A stretch of 38,935 bases of DNA, taken from NCBI GenBank assembly GCA_910576895.1, contig CAJTJZ010000029.1, forward strand, positions 1 through 38,935, written 5' to 3'. Within the stretch, counting starts at the first letter, position 1. Every line of letters starts with the position of its first letter. Origin of the DNA: an uncultured Lachnospiraceae bacterium. GTDB lineage: Bacteria; Bacillota; Clostridia; Lachnospirales; Lachnospiraceae. Shown here in pieces: positions 16,298-26,700 of the stretch. The notes below the pieces were generated by a model. The model did no database searches. It saw only the letters and a list, made by a program, of their open reading frames with translations, and was not told the DNA's origin. The translations under genes and the position numbers were made by a program.

Positions 16298-16864
16298 ATG
16301 AGAGCATTTGAAAATAAAATAAAATATAAAATATTTAAAATAGGAATGCTGCTGTTGGTTCTTGGTATGATTGTAATTGCCTGTGGCATTCGGGATAATT
16401 CTAGTTATGCTGTGCAGCCGGGAAACAATGCAACCGAAAATAATGAACAAGAAAAGACAGATTATAAAGATGGAAATGCAAAAATACAAGTATATACTAT
16501 GGATCCTGATTCTTTAGAAGCAGAGGAAATCACAGTAAAAGTAAATGCAGATTCTACAAAAGGTTTAACAGCACAGACTATTGTAGATGCTGTGATGGAT
16601 CTATTTGAAGCACAAGGAGCAAATATTGGAATTAATCAAGTAGAACAAAATGAAAATACAGTGATTGTAGATTTTAATGGAGAAAAAGCACCTGTAGTAA
16701 ATGTTGGTTCTGCAGAGGAAACAGCAATCTTAAATTGTATTTCTATGAGTCTTTTAGATAATCTTGACGACTGCCAACAGGTAGTATTCCATGTAGATGG
16801 AGATTGTTATGAAAGTGGTCATTATGCATTTGAATTAAATGAGGCTTATAAATGGAAGAATTAA
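16298..16864 (+). CDS. GerMN-like lipoprotein
   Basis: A 188-residue lipoprotein. A basic N-terminus, a hydrophobic segment and the lipobox VIAC place the lipidated cysteine at residue 29. The mature part resembles a GerMN domain: EITVKVNADSTKG at the front, VIVDFNGE, then GSAEETAILNCISMSLLDN and a closing VVFHVDGDCYE strand. GerMN domains occur in spore germination and sporulation envelope proteins, so an envelope role in a spore-former is plausible. ATG 16298 is preferred over the in-frame start at 16262 because AGGTGA (16287-16292) sits five bases upstream. Its end overlaps the next gene by 13 bases, implying translational coupling. Confidence 0.65.
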   Translation: MRAFENKIKYKIFKIGMLLLVLGMIVIACGIRDNSSYAVQPGNNATENNEQEKTDYKDGNAKIQVYTMDPDSLEAEEITVKVNADSTKGLTAQTIVDAVMDLFEAQGANIGINQVEQNENTVIVDFNGEKAPVVNVGSAEETAILNCISMSLLDNLDDCQQVVFHVDGDCYESGHYAFELNEAYKWKN

Positions 16865-18150
16865 CAAAAAAACTAGTCGTTATTGGCGGCGGTGCAGCGG
16901 GAATGTTCGCTGCAATTTTGGCGGCAAGAAAGGGCTGGAATGTAGTATTATTGGAAAAAAATGAAAAATTAGGAAAAAAGCTTTTTATTACTGGAAAAGG
17001 ACGCTGTAACATAACAAATGCTTGTGATATGGAAGAACTTTTTAATCATATCGTTACAGGCAGGAAGTTTATGTACAGTGTTTTTTATGGATTTCATAAT
17101 TATGATATGATGGACTTTTTAGAAGAATTAGGACTTCCATTAAAAGAAGAACGAGGCTTGCGAGTATTTCCAAAATCAGATAAATCATCGGATGTAATTC
17201 GTGTTTTTGAAAAGGAATTAAAAAGGCAAAAGGTTCAAATAAAATTACATACAAAAGTAGTTGATATTGAAATAGAACCATTTGTAGAAGAAAAAAGAGA
17301 ACAAGAAGAAAAAAAGAAGAAGTCACAAAAAAGTAAAGTATATCGTGTTTGTGCAAAAGAAGGAAATGCGTATTGTTATTTTCCAGCAGATGCTGTTTTT
17401 ATTGCAACAGGTGGTCTTTCTTATCCATCGACAGGATCAACAGGAGATGGATATTATTTTGCAGAAAAAACAGGGCATACTATTATAGATCCAATTCCGG
17501 CTCTTGTACCATTAGAAACAAAAGAAACCTTTGTAAAAGATTTTATGGGGCTTTCTTTAAAAAATATTGCTATTACCATTTATCGTGGAGAAAAGAAATT
17601 GACAAGCGATTTTGGAGAATTATTATTTACTCATTTTGGAGTAAGTGGACCTGTGATTTTAAGTGCTAGTAGCATGATTGCAAGAGAATTATTAAAAAGT
17701 CCACTGCAGCTTTCTATTGATTTAAAGCCTGCACTTTCTAAGGAACAACTTGATACTAGGCTTTTGCGTGATTTTATGGAAATGCCAAATAAACAATTTA
17801 AAAATGCATTTGACAAGCTTTTACCAAAAACACTTCGGGCTTTTATGGTGGAAAAAACAGGAATTTCAAAGGAAAAGAAAATCAATCTTATTACAAAAGA
17901 GGAGCGACAAAAAATTGTAAATCTTTTCAAAGATTTTCGTCTTACACTTATAAAATCTCGTGGATTTTCTGAAGCTGTGATTACGCAAGGTGGTGTAGCA
18001 GTTCATGATATTAATCCTTCTACAATGGAATCAAAAAAAGTAAAAGGTTTATACTTTATTGGTGAAGTTTTGGATGTAGATGCATTAACAGGAGGATTTA
18101 ATTTACAGATAGCATGGTCAAGTGCAGCTTTAGCAGCAAGAAGTTTATGA
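16852..18150 (+). CDS. FAD-dependent oxidoreductase, HI0933/YhiN (BaiN-like) family
   Basis: A 432-residue flavoprotein. The Rossmann FAD motif GGGAAG lies at residues 12-17, followed by VVLLEKNEKLGKK. The family sequence TGKGRCNITN is at 48-56, and the C-terminal flavin motif is YFIGEVLDVDALTGGFNLQ. Members are widespread and annotated as aminoacetone oxidase-like or BaiN-like; the physiological substrate is generally unknown. It overlaps the lipoprotein gene by 13 bases and precedes cmk by 49 bases. A short Glu/Lys-rich insertion (EEKREQEEKKKKSQKSK) lies near 146-162. The family call is firm, the reaction is not. Confidence 0.88.
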   Translation: MEELTKKLVVIGGGAAGMFAAILAARKGWNVVLLEKNEKLGKKLFITGKGRCNITNACDMEELFNHIVTGRKFMYSVFYGFHNYDMMDFLEELGLPLKEERGLRVFPKSDKSSDVIRVFEKELKRQKVQIKLHTKVVDIEIEPFVEEKREQEEKKKKSQKSKVYRVCAKEGNAYCYFPADAVFIATGGLSYPSTGSTGDGYYFAEKTGHTIIDPIPALVPLETKETFVKDFMGLSLKNIAITIYRGEKKLTSDFGELLFTHFGVSGPVILSASSMIARELLKSPLQLSIDLKPALSKEQLDTRLLRDFMEMPNKQFKNAFDKLLPKTLRAFMVEKTGISKEKKINLITKEERQKIVNLFKDFRLTLIKSRGFSEAVITQGGVAVHDINPSTMESKKVKGLYFIGEVLDVDALTGGFNLQIAWSSAALAARSL

Positions 18151-18199
18151 TAGTAAAAATAAAGATAGATAGAATAAAATAGAAAGGTATGGGGAAACT

Positions 18200-18868
18200 A
18201 TGGGAATAAGTATTGCTATTGATGGTCCGGCAGGTGCTGGAAAAAGTACAATTGCAAAGCAGGCAGCAAGTGAGATTGGTTTTATTTATGTAGATACTGG
18301 TGCTATGTATCGTGCGATTGGGCTTTATTTTCTAAGAAAGGATTGTTGGGAAGAAGAAGAAATTATAAAAGAATGTCATTCCAATCATATTTCAGTTACC
18401 ATTAAATATAAAGGACAAATTCAGCAGGTGCTTTTAAATGGAGAAAATGTTAGTGAATTGATTCGAACAGAAGAAGTTGGAAAGATTACTTCTTTTGTTT
18501 CCAAGATTGGGGCAGTACGAGAATTATTATTAGAACTTCAACGGGGACTTGCAAAAGAGCATAATGTGATTATGGATGGGCGTGATATTGGAACTACAGT
18601 GCTTCCAAATGCTCAAGTAAAAATTTATTTAACAGCTTCTTCCAAAGAACGTGCAAAACGCCGCTATAAAGAATTAAAGGAAAAAGGAATTGCTTGTAAT
18701 CTTGAGAAAATTGAAAAAGATATTATTGCAAGAGATGAACAAGATATCAATCGAGAAATTTCTCCTTTGCGACAGGCAAGTGATGCAATTTTAATTGATA
18801 CTTCTTTTATGGGAAAGGATGAGGTTGTGGAAAAGGTGATTTCACTTTATATAGAATATACAAGATAG
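18200..18868 (+). CDS. cmk: Cytidylate kinase
   Basis: A 222-residue enzyme phosphorylating CMP and dCMP. The P-loop GPAGAGKS is at 9-16, followed by VDTGAMYRAIG. The NMP-binding DGRDIGTTVLPNAQ and lid RARDEQD-type segments are intact. GGGGA (18191-18195) precedes the ATG. In many bacteria cmk sits directly before rpsA or ispH; here it precedes the fused ispH-S1 gene by 12 bases, a conserved clostridial arrangement. Confidence 0.96.
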   Translation: MGISIAIDGPAGAGKSTIAKQAASEIGFIYVDTGAMYRAIGLYFLRKDCWEEEEIIKECHSNHISVTIKYKGQIQQVLLNGENVSELIRTEEVGKITSFVSKIGAVRELLLELQRGLAKEHNVIMDGRDIGTTVLPNAQVKIYLTASSKERAKRRYKELKEKGIACNLEKIEKDIIARDEQDINREISPLRQASDAILIDTSFMGKDEVVEKVISLYIEYTR

Positions 18869-18880
18869 ATAGGAAATATA

Positions 18881-20974
18881 ATGTTTGGAAATGAGGAAAA
18901 TGATTTGAAAATAACGGTAGCAAAATCTGCTGGTTTTTGTTTTGGTGTAAAGCGTGCAGTTGATATGGTCTATGAGCAGGCAGAAACGGGAAAAAAAGTA
19001 TTTACTTTTGGACCAATTATTCATAATGATGAAGTTGTTCATGATTTAGAAAAAAAGGGTGTTTGTGTCATTGAGGATATTGAGGAATTAAAAAAACAAA
19101 AAGAGGGAACAATAATTATTCGTTCTCATGGAGTTTCAAAAGAAATCTATCAGCTTTTAGAGGAACAAAAGATAGAGATTGTAGATGCAACCTGTCCCTT
19201 TGTGAAAAAAATTCATCGTTTAGTAGAGGAACATGCAAAAGCAGGAGATTTTATTGTTATTATTGGAAATGAAAGTCATCCAGAGGTAGAAGGCATTAAA
19301 GGATGGTGTGATCAAGCTGTTTGTGTGATTGAAACAAAAGAACAGGCAGAAGAATTTACACCTTTTTGGGAAACAAATAGTGATAATAAACAACATAAAA
19401 TCTGCATTGTTTCTCAAACGACATTTAATTACAAGAAATTTCAAGATTTAGTTGAAATTATTGGTAAAAAGGGGTATGATATAATTGCTTTAAATACAAT
19501 TTGCAACGCTACGGAGGAGCGTCAGACAGAGGCGGAAAACCTTGCAAGGGTATCTGATGCGATGATTGTAATTGGTGGTAAACATAGTTCAAATACACAG
19601 AAGCTTTTTGAAATCTGTAAAAAGAAATGTGACGATACTTACTATATACAGACACTCGTTGACCTGGATTTGAAGCAGTTCAAATCCTTTAGTAGCGTAG
19701 GTATTACCGCAGGGGCTTCAACCCCAAATAATATTATCAAGGAGGTAACTATGGGCATGACAGAAGGAATTTTAGAACAAGAAGATTCCAAAAAAGAGAT
19801 TCAGGAGGTGACAGCTGAAAACGTATCTACACAAGAAGCTGCTGATTCCAAACCTCAAGAAGCTGCTGCAAATAATGCAGGCACTACTGGGGAGGAGCCA
19901 GAGTCATTTGAGCAGTTATTAGAGGGTACATTAAAAACAATTCATAATGGAGAAATTGTAGAAGGAACTGTTATTGATGTAAAAGAAGATGAGATTGTTC
20001 TAAATATTGGCTATAAATCAGATGGCATTATTACTAGAAGTGAATATACAAATGAATCCAATGCAGATTTGACAACCAAAGTAACCGTTGGCGATACAAT
20101 GCAGGCAAAAGTTTTAAAAGTGAATGATGGTGAAGGGCAAGTAGTCCTTACTTATAAGAGATTAGCTGCGGAAAGAGGAAATAAAAGGTTGGAAGAGGCT
20201 TTCAATAATGAGGAAGTTTTAACAGCAAAAGTAGCAGCAGTACTTGATGGCGGTTTAAGCGTTGTTGTAGATGAAGCAAGAATTTTTATTCCAGCAAGCC
20301 TTGTTTCCGATACTTATGAACAAGATTTGTCAAAATATGCTGGACAGGAAATTGAATTTATTATTACAGAATTTAATCCTCGCAGAAGAAGAATTATAGG
20401 AAATAGGAAAAAGCTTCTTTTAGAAAAGAAAGAGGAATTAAAGAAACAATTATTTGAAAAAATCAGTGAAGGCATGGTAATGGAAGGTGTTGTTAAAAAT
20501 GTAACAGACTTTGGTGCTTTTGTTGATTTAGGCGGAGCTGATGGTCTTCTTCATATTTCTGAAATGTCTTGGGGACGTGTAGAAAATCCAAAGAAAGTAT
20601 TTAAAGTCGGCGATGAAGTAAAAGTTTTGATTAAAGAAATCAAAGGAGAAAAGATTGCTTTAAGCAGAAAGTTTGATGATGAAAATCCATGGTTAAATGC
20701 TGCGGATAAATATGCCGCTGGTCATGTTGTTACAGGAAAAGTAGCACGTATGACAGATTTTGGTGCATTTGTTGAATTAGAACCGGGTGTAGATGCACTT
20801 CTTCATGTATCCCAGATTGCAAAAGAGCATATTGAAAAGCCATCGGATGTATTAAAGACAGGGCAGGAAGTGACAGCAAAAGTAGTAGACTTTAATAAAG
20901 ATGCCAGAAAGATTAGCTTAAGCATTAAAGCAATGTTAAATGATCAGGAAAAAGAAGAAAGCTCTGAAGAATAA
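18881..20974 (+). CDS. ispH: IspH (HMBPP reductase) fused to four S1 RNA-binding domains
   Basis: A 697-residue fusion. Residues 9-290 are IspH, the last enzyme of the MEP isoprenoid pathway, with [4Fe-4S] cysteines C20, C105 and C208, histidines H48, H83 and H133, and E135. After a linker rich in Glu, Ala and Gln (about 293-345) come four S1 repeats; the third and fourth carry the classical DFGAFVDL and DFGAFVEL motifs. Such IspH-S1 fusions are known in Clostridia and take the place of ribosomal protein S1. The ATG has a modest AGGA ribosome binding site. TTG 18905, after TGAGGA, is an alternative start nearer the usual IspH N-terminus. A consensus ribosome binding site and ATG inside the gene at 19751 could also yield a free S1-domain protein. 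Confidence 0.95.
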   Translation: MFGNEENDLKITVAKSAGFCFGVKRAVDMVYEQAETGKKVFTFGPIIHNDEVVHDLEKKGVCVIEDIEELKKQKEGTIIIRSHGVSKEIYQLLEEQKIEIVDATCPFVKKIHRLVEEHAKAGDFIVIIGNESHPEVEGIKGWCDQAVCVIETKEQAEEFTPFWETNSDNKQHKICIVSQTTFNYKKFQDLVEIIGKKGYDIIALNTICNATEERQTEAENLARVSDAMIVIGGKHSSNTQKLFEICKKKCDDTYYIQTLVDLDLKQFKSFSSVGITAGASTPNNIIKEVTMGMTEGILEQEDSKKEIQEVTAENVSTQEAADSKPQEAAANNAGTTGEEPESFEQLLEGTLKTIHNGEIVEGTVIDVKEDEIVLNIGYKSDGIITRSEYTNESNADLTTKVTVGDTMQAKVLKVNDGEGQVVLTYKRLAAERGNKRLEEAFNNEEVLTAKVAAVLDGGLSVVVDEARIFIPASLVSDTYEQDLSKYAGQEIEFIITEFNPRRRRIIGNRKKLLLEKKEELKKQLFEKISEGMVMEGVVKNVTDFGAFVDLGGADGLLHISEMSWGRVENPKKVFKVGDEVKVLIKEIKGEKIALSRKFDDENPWLNAADKYAAGHVVTGKVARMTDFGAFVELEPGVDALLHVSQIAKEHIEKPSDVLKTGQEVTAKVVDFNKDARKISLSIKAMLNDQEKEESSEE
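19739..19753 (+). promoter_or_regulatory. Internal ribosome binding site and ATG at the IspH/S1 junction
   Basis: AAGGAGGT (19739-19746) stands five bases, counted from GGAGG, before the in-frame ATG at 19751 (M291). This is exactly where the IspH domain ends and the linker begins. Initiation here would give a 407-residue protein with all four S1 domains. The codons also encode a normal Lys-Glu-Val-Thr, so chance is possible. Confidence 0.5.
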
Positions 20975-21037
20975 TTTTTAAAAAGAAACTAAATCTAGTT
21001 GTGAGAGTTACTGGATATAGGATAATCAGATGTTTAT

Positions 21038-21085
21038 AAGCTGTTACAGAGTTGTCTGAAAAACAGGACTGTGTGACAGCTTTTT
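21038..21085 (+). terminator. Terminator after ispH-S1
   Basis: The outer stem AAGCTGT/ACAGCTT closes a long imperfect hairpin with an inner GTCTG/CAGGAC stem and AAAAA loop. A T5 tract follows. It ends the cmk-ispH transcript before cheR. Confidence 0.75.
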
Positions 21086-21135
21086 GGATTCTTTTATCAT
21101 AACAATATTACAATAGGAATAAGGGAGGATATCAT

Positions 21136-21915
21136 ATGGCAGATGATTATGAAAACTTTAAAAAAAGAGTTTGGGATCTTACAAAAATTGATTTGAATTC
21201 TTATAAGGAACGTCAGATGAAACGGCGAATTGATTCTTTAATTACAAAACATGGAATTAAAGGATATGAAAAATATGTAATGGAATTAAAAAATAATAAG
21301 GAAATATTTGATGAATTTATTAATTTTTTAACAATTAATGTATCGGAATTTTACCGGAATCCGGAACAATGGGTAACACTCGAAAAAGATATTTTTCCCA
21401 TGCTTTTTAAAAAATTTGGAAAAAATCTAAAAATTTGGAGTGCTGCTTGTTCTACAGGAGATGAACCTTATTCCCTTGTTATGCTGCTTACAAAATTCCT
21501 GCCATTAAATCAAATTAAAATTATGGCAACAGATATTGATAAGCAGGTTTTGGAAAAGGCAAGACTTGGACTTTATAATGTAAAAAGTTTAAAAGCACTG
21601 CCAAAAGAGTTTATTAGTAAATATTTTACGCAAATTAATGATAAGACATATCAAATTTCTTCTGATATAAAAAAACGAGTGGAATTTAAGGAACATAATT
21701 TATTAAAAGATCCTTATCCAACAAATTGTGATTTAATTATTTGCCGTAATGTGCTGATTTATTTTACAGAAGAAGCAAAAACGGAGATTTATAAAAAATT
21801 TAATAGCTCGCTAAAAAAAGAAGGGCTTTTATTTGTTGGCAGTACTGAGCAGATTATTCAGCCAAAGGTTCTTGGATTTAACACATATAAATCTTTCTTT
21901 TATGAGAAATTTTAA
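21136..21915 (+). CDS. cheR: Chemotaxis protein methyltransferase CheR
   Basis: A 259-residue enzyme that methylates glutamates of chemoreceptors using S-adenosylmethionine. The N-terminal helical domain (1-65) is followed by the family motif NVSEFYRNPEQW. The SAM site is WSAACSTGDEPYS (101-113, the usual GEEPYS with Asp for one Glu), and LIICRNVLIYF lies near the end. GGGAGG precedes the ATG. The gene is a single cistron after a terminator, far from cheV and with no other che genes near. The beta-subdomain looks short, as is common in Firmicutes. Confidence 0.95.
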   Translation: MADDYENFKKRVWDLTKIDLNSYKERQMKRRIDSLITKHGIKGYEKYVMELKNNKEIFDEFINFLTINVSEFYRNPEQWVTLEKDIFPMLFKKFGKNLKIWSAACSTGDEPYSLVMLLTKFLPLNQIKIMATDIDKQVLEKARLGLYNVKSLKALPKEFISKYFTQINDKTYQISSDIKKRVEFKEHNLLKDPYPTNCDLIICRNVLIYFTEEAKTEIYKKFNSSLKKEGLLFVGSTEQIIQPKVLGFNTYKSFFYEKF

Positions 21916-21962
21916 GAATAATAAGGGATTTTTTTTAGATGATTTTCCCGGAAAGGAATATG

Positions 21963-22958
21963 ATGTCGGAAATCAGAATTGTAGTTGATGCGATGGGTGG
22001 AGATAATGCTCCCGGTGAAATTGTAAAAGGTGCAATCGATGCATTGAACGAACGCAAAGAGATAACAATAATCTTAGTAGGAAAAGAGGATAAAGTTAAA
22101 CAAGAGCTTGGAAAATATACATATGATAAAAATCGTATAGAACTTGTAAATGCAACGCAGGAAATTGGATTTGATGAACCACCCGTTATGGCAATTCGAA
22201 CAAAAAAAGATTCTTCTATTGTTGTTGGAATGAATCTTGTAAAATCACAAAAGGCAGATGCTTTTGTTTCTGCTGGAAGCACAGGAGCAATTCTTGTTGG
22301 TGGGCAATTAATTGTAGGAAGAATTAAAGGTGTGGAACGACCTCCATTAGCACCACTGATTCCTACAACTTCTGGTGTGTCTTTATTAATTGATTGCGGT
22401 GCAAACGTAGATGCTCGTTCTTCCCATCTTGTACAGTTTGCAAAAATTGGCTCTATTTATATGGAAAATGTAGTAGGAATCAAAAAGCCAAAAGTTGCGA
22501 TTGTAAATATTGGTGCAGAAGAAGAAAAGGGAAATATGCTTGTAAAGGAAACCTATCCACTATTAAAAGAATGCAAGGATATTCATTTTATTGGAAGTAT
22601 TGAGGCAAGAGAGATTCCTTATGGAAAAGCAGATGTCATTGTATGTGAAGCCTTTACTGGCAATGTTATTCTAAAATTATATGAAGGTCTTGGTTCTGCA
22701 TTAATCCATAAAGTAAAAGAAGGGTTGCTGTCAAGTTTTCGAAGTAAAATTGGTGCAGTGTTAATTAAACCTGCATTAAAGAAAACATTAAAAGATTTTG
22801 ATGCATCTCAATATGGAGGTGCTCCCTTATTGGGGTTAAAAGGACTTGTTGTAAAAACGCATGGGAGTTCAAAAAGCCTAGAAGTAAAAAATTCGATTAT
22901 TCAATGTATTGCATTTAGTGAGCAAAAGATTAACGAAAAAATAAAAGAACATTTATAA
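21963..22958 (+). CDS. plsX: Phosphate acyltransferase PlsX
   Basis: A 331-residue peripheral membrane enzyme converting acyl-ACP to acyl-phosphate for PlsY in phospholipid synthesis. The N-terminal IVVDAMGGDNAPGEIVKG motif and the SAGSTGAILVGG and EAFTGNVILKL segments are typical. Two adjacent ATGs (21960 and 21963) follow AAGGA (21953-21957); 21963 gives the better spacing and the standard opening. It starts the plsX-rnc-smc-ftsY cluster. The acyl carrier protein gene often found between plsX and rnc is absent here. Confidence 0.95.
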   Translation: MSEIRIVVDAMGGDNAPGEIVKGAIDALNERKEITIILVGKEDKVKQELGKYTYDKNRIELVNATQEIGFDEPPVMAIRTKKDSSIVVGMNLVKSQKADAFVSAGSTGAILVGGQLIVGRIKGVERPPLAPLIPTTSGVSLLIDCGANVDARSSHLVQFAKIGSIYMENVVGIKKPKVAIVNIGAEEEKGNMLVKETYPLLKECKDIHFIGSIEAREIPYGKADVIVCEAFTGNVILKLYEGLGSALIHKVKEGLLSSFRSKIGAVLIKPALKKTLKDFDASQYGGAPLLGLKGLVVKTHGSSKSLEVKNSIIQCIAFSEQKINEKIKEHL

Positions 22959-22962
22959 GAAA

Positions 22963-22988
22963 AGGTTATGGATTTTAATCCATAACCT
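22963..22988 (+). promoter_or_regulatory. Perfect 12-bp-arm palindrome between plsX and rnc
   Basis: The arms AGGTTATGGATT and AATCCATAACCT are separated by two bases. No T-tract follows, so it is unlikely to terminate. It may be an RNA-processing or stability hairpin, and RNase III, encoded next, cuts such double-stranded stems. Confidence 0.6.
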
Positions 22989-23028
22989 GATATAAAATCT
23001 CAATGATCAATTATCTTGGAGAACAAGG

Positions 23029-23736
23029 ATGGCTATATATAATAGAAAGAAACTAGAAAAATTTGAACAAAAAATTGGATATGAGTTTCAAAATAAAAAT
23101 TTAATTGTACTGGCATTAACGCATAGTTCTTTTGCAAATGAAAAACGGCAAGGAAATCTGGCAAATAATGAAAGACTTGAATTTCTTGGAGATGCTGTTT
23201 TAGAACTTGTTAGCAGTGAATATTTATTTCTTCATTATAGAAAGATGCATGAAGGAGATTTAACAAAACTGCGGGCAAGCCTTGTATGTGAACCAACACT
23301 AGCAGCAGTTGCAAAAGAAATTGGATTAGGAGAATATCTTTTGCTTGGAAAAGGAGAAGATATGACAGGAGGAAGAAATCGGGATTCCATTCTTTCGGAT
23401 GCAATGGAAGCAATTATTGGTGCAATTTATCTGGATAGTGGTTTTGCTAATGCAAAAGAGCATATCCTGCGTTTTATTTTATCGGATATAGAGCATAAGC
23501 AGCTCTTTTTTGATAGCAAGACCATCCTTCAGGAAATGGTACAAGGAAAGAGCGAGGAAAGCATTCATTATAAATTAGTAAAAGAAGAAGGTCCAGATCA
23601 TAATAAGGAATTTACAACGGCTGTTTATCTGGGAGGAAAAGAGTTAGCAAAAGGAATTGGAAAAACAAAAAAAGCTTCGGAACAGGCGGCTGCTTATGAG
23701 GCGATTATGAAATTGAGAGAAAAAGACGGAGAATGA
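23029..23736 (+). CDS. rnc: Ribonuclease III
   Basis: A 235-residue double-strand-specific endonuclease for rRNA and mRNA processing. The signature NERLEFLGDAVLEL (47-60) contains the metal-binding E51 and D55; D124 and E127 complete the site (SDAMEAIIGAIYLD). The dsRNA-binding domain covers about 160-233. GGAGA precedes the ATG by six bases. It is followed three bases later by smc. Confidence 0.96.
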   Translation: MAIYNRKKLEKFEQKIGYEFQNKNLIVLALTHSSFANEKRQGNLANNERLEFLGDAVLELVSSEYLFLHYRKMHEGDLTKLRASLVCEPTLAAVAKEIGLGEYLLLGKGEDMTGGRNRDSILSDAMEAIIGAIYLDSGFANAKEHILRFILSDIEHKQLFFDSKTILQEMVQGKSEESIHYKLVKEEGPDHNKEFTTAVYLGGKELAKGIGKTKKASEQAAAYEAIMKLREKDGE

Positions 23737-23739
23737 CAT

Positions 23740-26700
23740 ATGTATCTGAAAAGTATTGAAATACAGGGCTTTAAGTCATTTGCAGATCGTGTCCTTTTAG
23801 AATTTCACAGTGGAATTACTGGAATTGTAGGACCAAATGGAAGTGGAAAAAGTAATGTGGCAGATGCCGTTCGCTGGGTGCTTGGAGAACAAAGTGCAAA
23901 GCAGTTACGTGGTACAAAAATGGAAGATATTATTTTTGCCGGAACACAGCTTCGCAAAAAACTTGGATTTGCTTATGTTGCAATAACATTTGATAATGAT
24001 GATCATAAGCTTTTAACACCTTATGATGAAGTAAAAGTTGCAAGACGTGTTTATCGTTCGGGAGAAAGTGAATATCTCTTAAATGGTTCTATATGTAGAT
24101 TGAAGGATGTACAAGAATTATTTCTGGATACAGGAATTGGTAAGGAAGGATATTCCATTATTGGACAAGGACAGATTGAAAAGATTTTAAGTGGTCGTCC
24201 AGAAGAACGAAGAGAATTATTTGATGAGGCAGCCGGAATTGCAAAATTTAAAAGGCGAAAGCAGGATGCTATACGAAATTTGGAAGAGGAACGAAAAAAT
24301 TTAGTTCGTATTAAAGATATTATTTCAGAACTGGAAATACAAATTGGACCTTTAAAGCAGCAGGCAGAAAAAGCACAGAAATTTTTAGCGTATCGAGAAG
24401 AATTAAAAGAACAAGAAATGAAACAAGCCTTGTTAGAATCAGAACAAGTACAGGGTAGCATCAAAGAACTTGAGGAAAAACTTTTTATCGCAAAAGAAAG
24501 TTATCAGAAAATAGAAGAAAGTTTTGAAAAGGAAAAAAAGGTTTATGAAGAATTAGAAGAAAAAGAACAAAAGCAAAAATTAGCATGGTCTTTATATCAA
24601 CAAGAACTTTCACAAGCAAAAGTGGATAGGGAAAAGCATGAAGGAAATTGTAAGGTTTATGAAGAAAAGCTTTCTGCATTAGAACAAAGAAAACAACAAA
24701 ATGAGTCTCGTAAAGAGGAGTTTTCATTAAAGGAAAAAGAACGGAAACTTGAGGAAGAAAAACATTATCTTTTGATAGAAAAATTACAAAATGATAATAA
24801 GCAGTCTTTAGAAAAAGAACAAGAAATAGAAAAAGACTATATAAATTTAAAAGAGGAAATTGAGGAAAGACAGAAGAAAGTAAAAGAAAAGACAGATCTT
24901 ATTTATGAAAATAAAGAAGAATCCTTATCATTAAAAGCAAATTTAGAGCGATATCAGATAATGCTTGATCAGAATGCTTTAAAAAAGGCAGATTATAAAA
25001 AACAACTTTTAATTAAAAAGAGTAATGAGGAAGCAGTAGAAATAGAACTTGCAAAAAAAGAAGAGTTATTACAAGAATTTACAGAAAAAATAGATAGTTA
25101 TCAAAAGAAAAAAATGTTAAGAACAGAAGAACATAATAAGTTAGTAATAAAATTGCAGGATTTGTCAAAGTGTTTGGAAGAAAAGCAAATAGCATTTCAT
25201 CGAGAAAATTCAAGATTAGAATCATTGCGTAATATTACAGAGCGTTATGAAGGATTTGGAAATAGTATTAAACGTGTTATGGAACAGGGAAATGCAGGTG
25301 TGCTTGGTGTTGTTTCTGATGTGATTCGTGTAAAAAAGCAATATGAACTGGCAATGGAAGCGGCTCTTGGCGGCAGTATTCAAAATATTGTTACAAATAC
25401 AGAAGAAACTGCAAAAAAGATGATTGCGTTTTTAAAAGAAAATAAATATGGACGAGCAACGTTTTTGCCATTAACCGGAATTTTTGTAAAGGCTGCAAAA
25501 AATCAAGAGGTGCTAAAAGAACAAGGTGTGATAGGATATGGAAATACACTTGTATCAGTTTCTGAAGAATTTGAAAAGTTGGCAGACTTTTTACTTGGAA
25601 GAACACTGATTGTAGATACGATTGATCATGCGATTTCTATTGCAAGAAAATATAAGCAATCCATTCGTATTGTAACTCTTGATGGGGAAGTAATCAATCT
25701 TGGCGGAGCTATGTCTGGTGGAGCTTTTCGCCATGCAGGAAATTTGCTTGGCAGACGGCGAGAAATGGACGATTTGGAGAAAAAATCAAAGAAAATTTTA
25801 GAAGAAATAAAAGAAATACAAGAAAAGATAACAAAGCTTCAAAATACAGATAAGAAAGATTCTGATGAATTTGAAGTAATTGATCAGAAGCTTCAGGAAC
25901 TTTCTTTGCAGGAAAATACAGCAAAATTGCAAAAAGAACAGCTTTTAAAGCAGAAAAAAGAATTGACAAATCTTTTTCAAGGGACAAAGGAACAAGAACA
26001 AGAGCTTATCGTACAATCAAAGGGATTGAAAACTGCAATTGAAAATTTACGGCAGGAAATGGCAGAGAGTGAGCAAAAGGAATTACTGACAAAGCAAGAA
26101 ATAGAAAAAGAAGAAGAAAAGATTGCAGAAAAAACAAAACTTTTGCAAAAAATTTCTTCTAAAGCAGAAAATATTCGTATGGAAAATGCTTCGGTGGTGC
26201 AAAAGATAAACTTTGAAAAAGAACATTTAGAACGTTTACAAAAAGAAAAAGAACTTCAAGAGATGGAGCAAAAACGAATTTTTAATGAAATAGAACTTTT
26301 TTTTGCACAAGAAAAAGAAATAAAAGAGAAAATAAAACAAGAGATAGAACTTGCAAAAGGACAGCAACAAGAAATTGCAGAAAAAGAAAAGGAAAGTGAT
26401 ATGCTTTTAAAAAAGCAGCAAGAAACAACACAGAAATTAAAAGCGTTAATTAACCGTAGAGAAGATATGCAAAAGCAAATGAGTGGTCTTGATAAGGAAT
26501 GTTATCGTTTAAATACACAAAAGGAGACAAAGGAAGCAAAATTAGAATCGTTATCAGAGTATATGTGGAAAGAATATCAGGTAACGCTTTTGCAGATTTT
26601 AGAAATAACAAAAAGACCAGAAGAATCGCTCACAGAGCTTAGAAATAAAGTACAAGAATTAAAAGAGAAAAAAAAGGCATTGGGAGATGTGAATGTCAAT

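Noticed and set aside
24051..24464. Minus-strand open frames inside smc
   Set aside because: Shadow frames of a strongly conserved coding sequence; no ribosome binding site or family signature.
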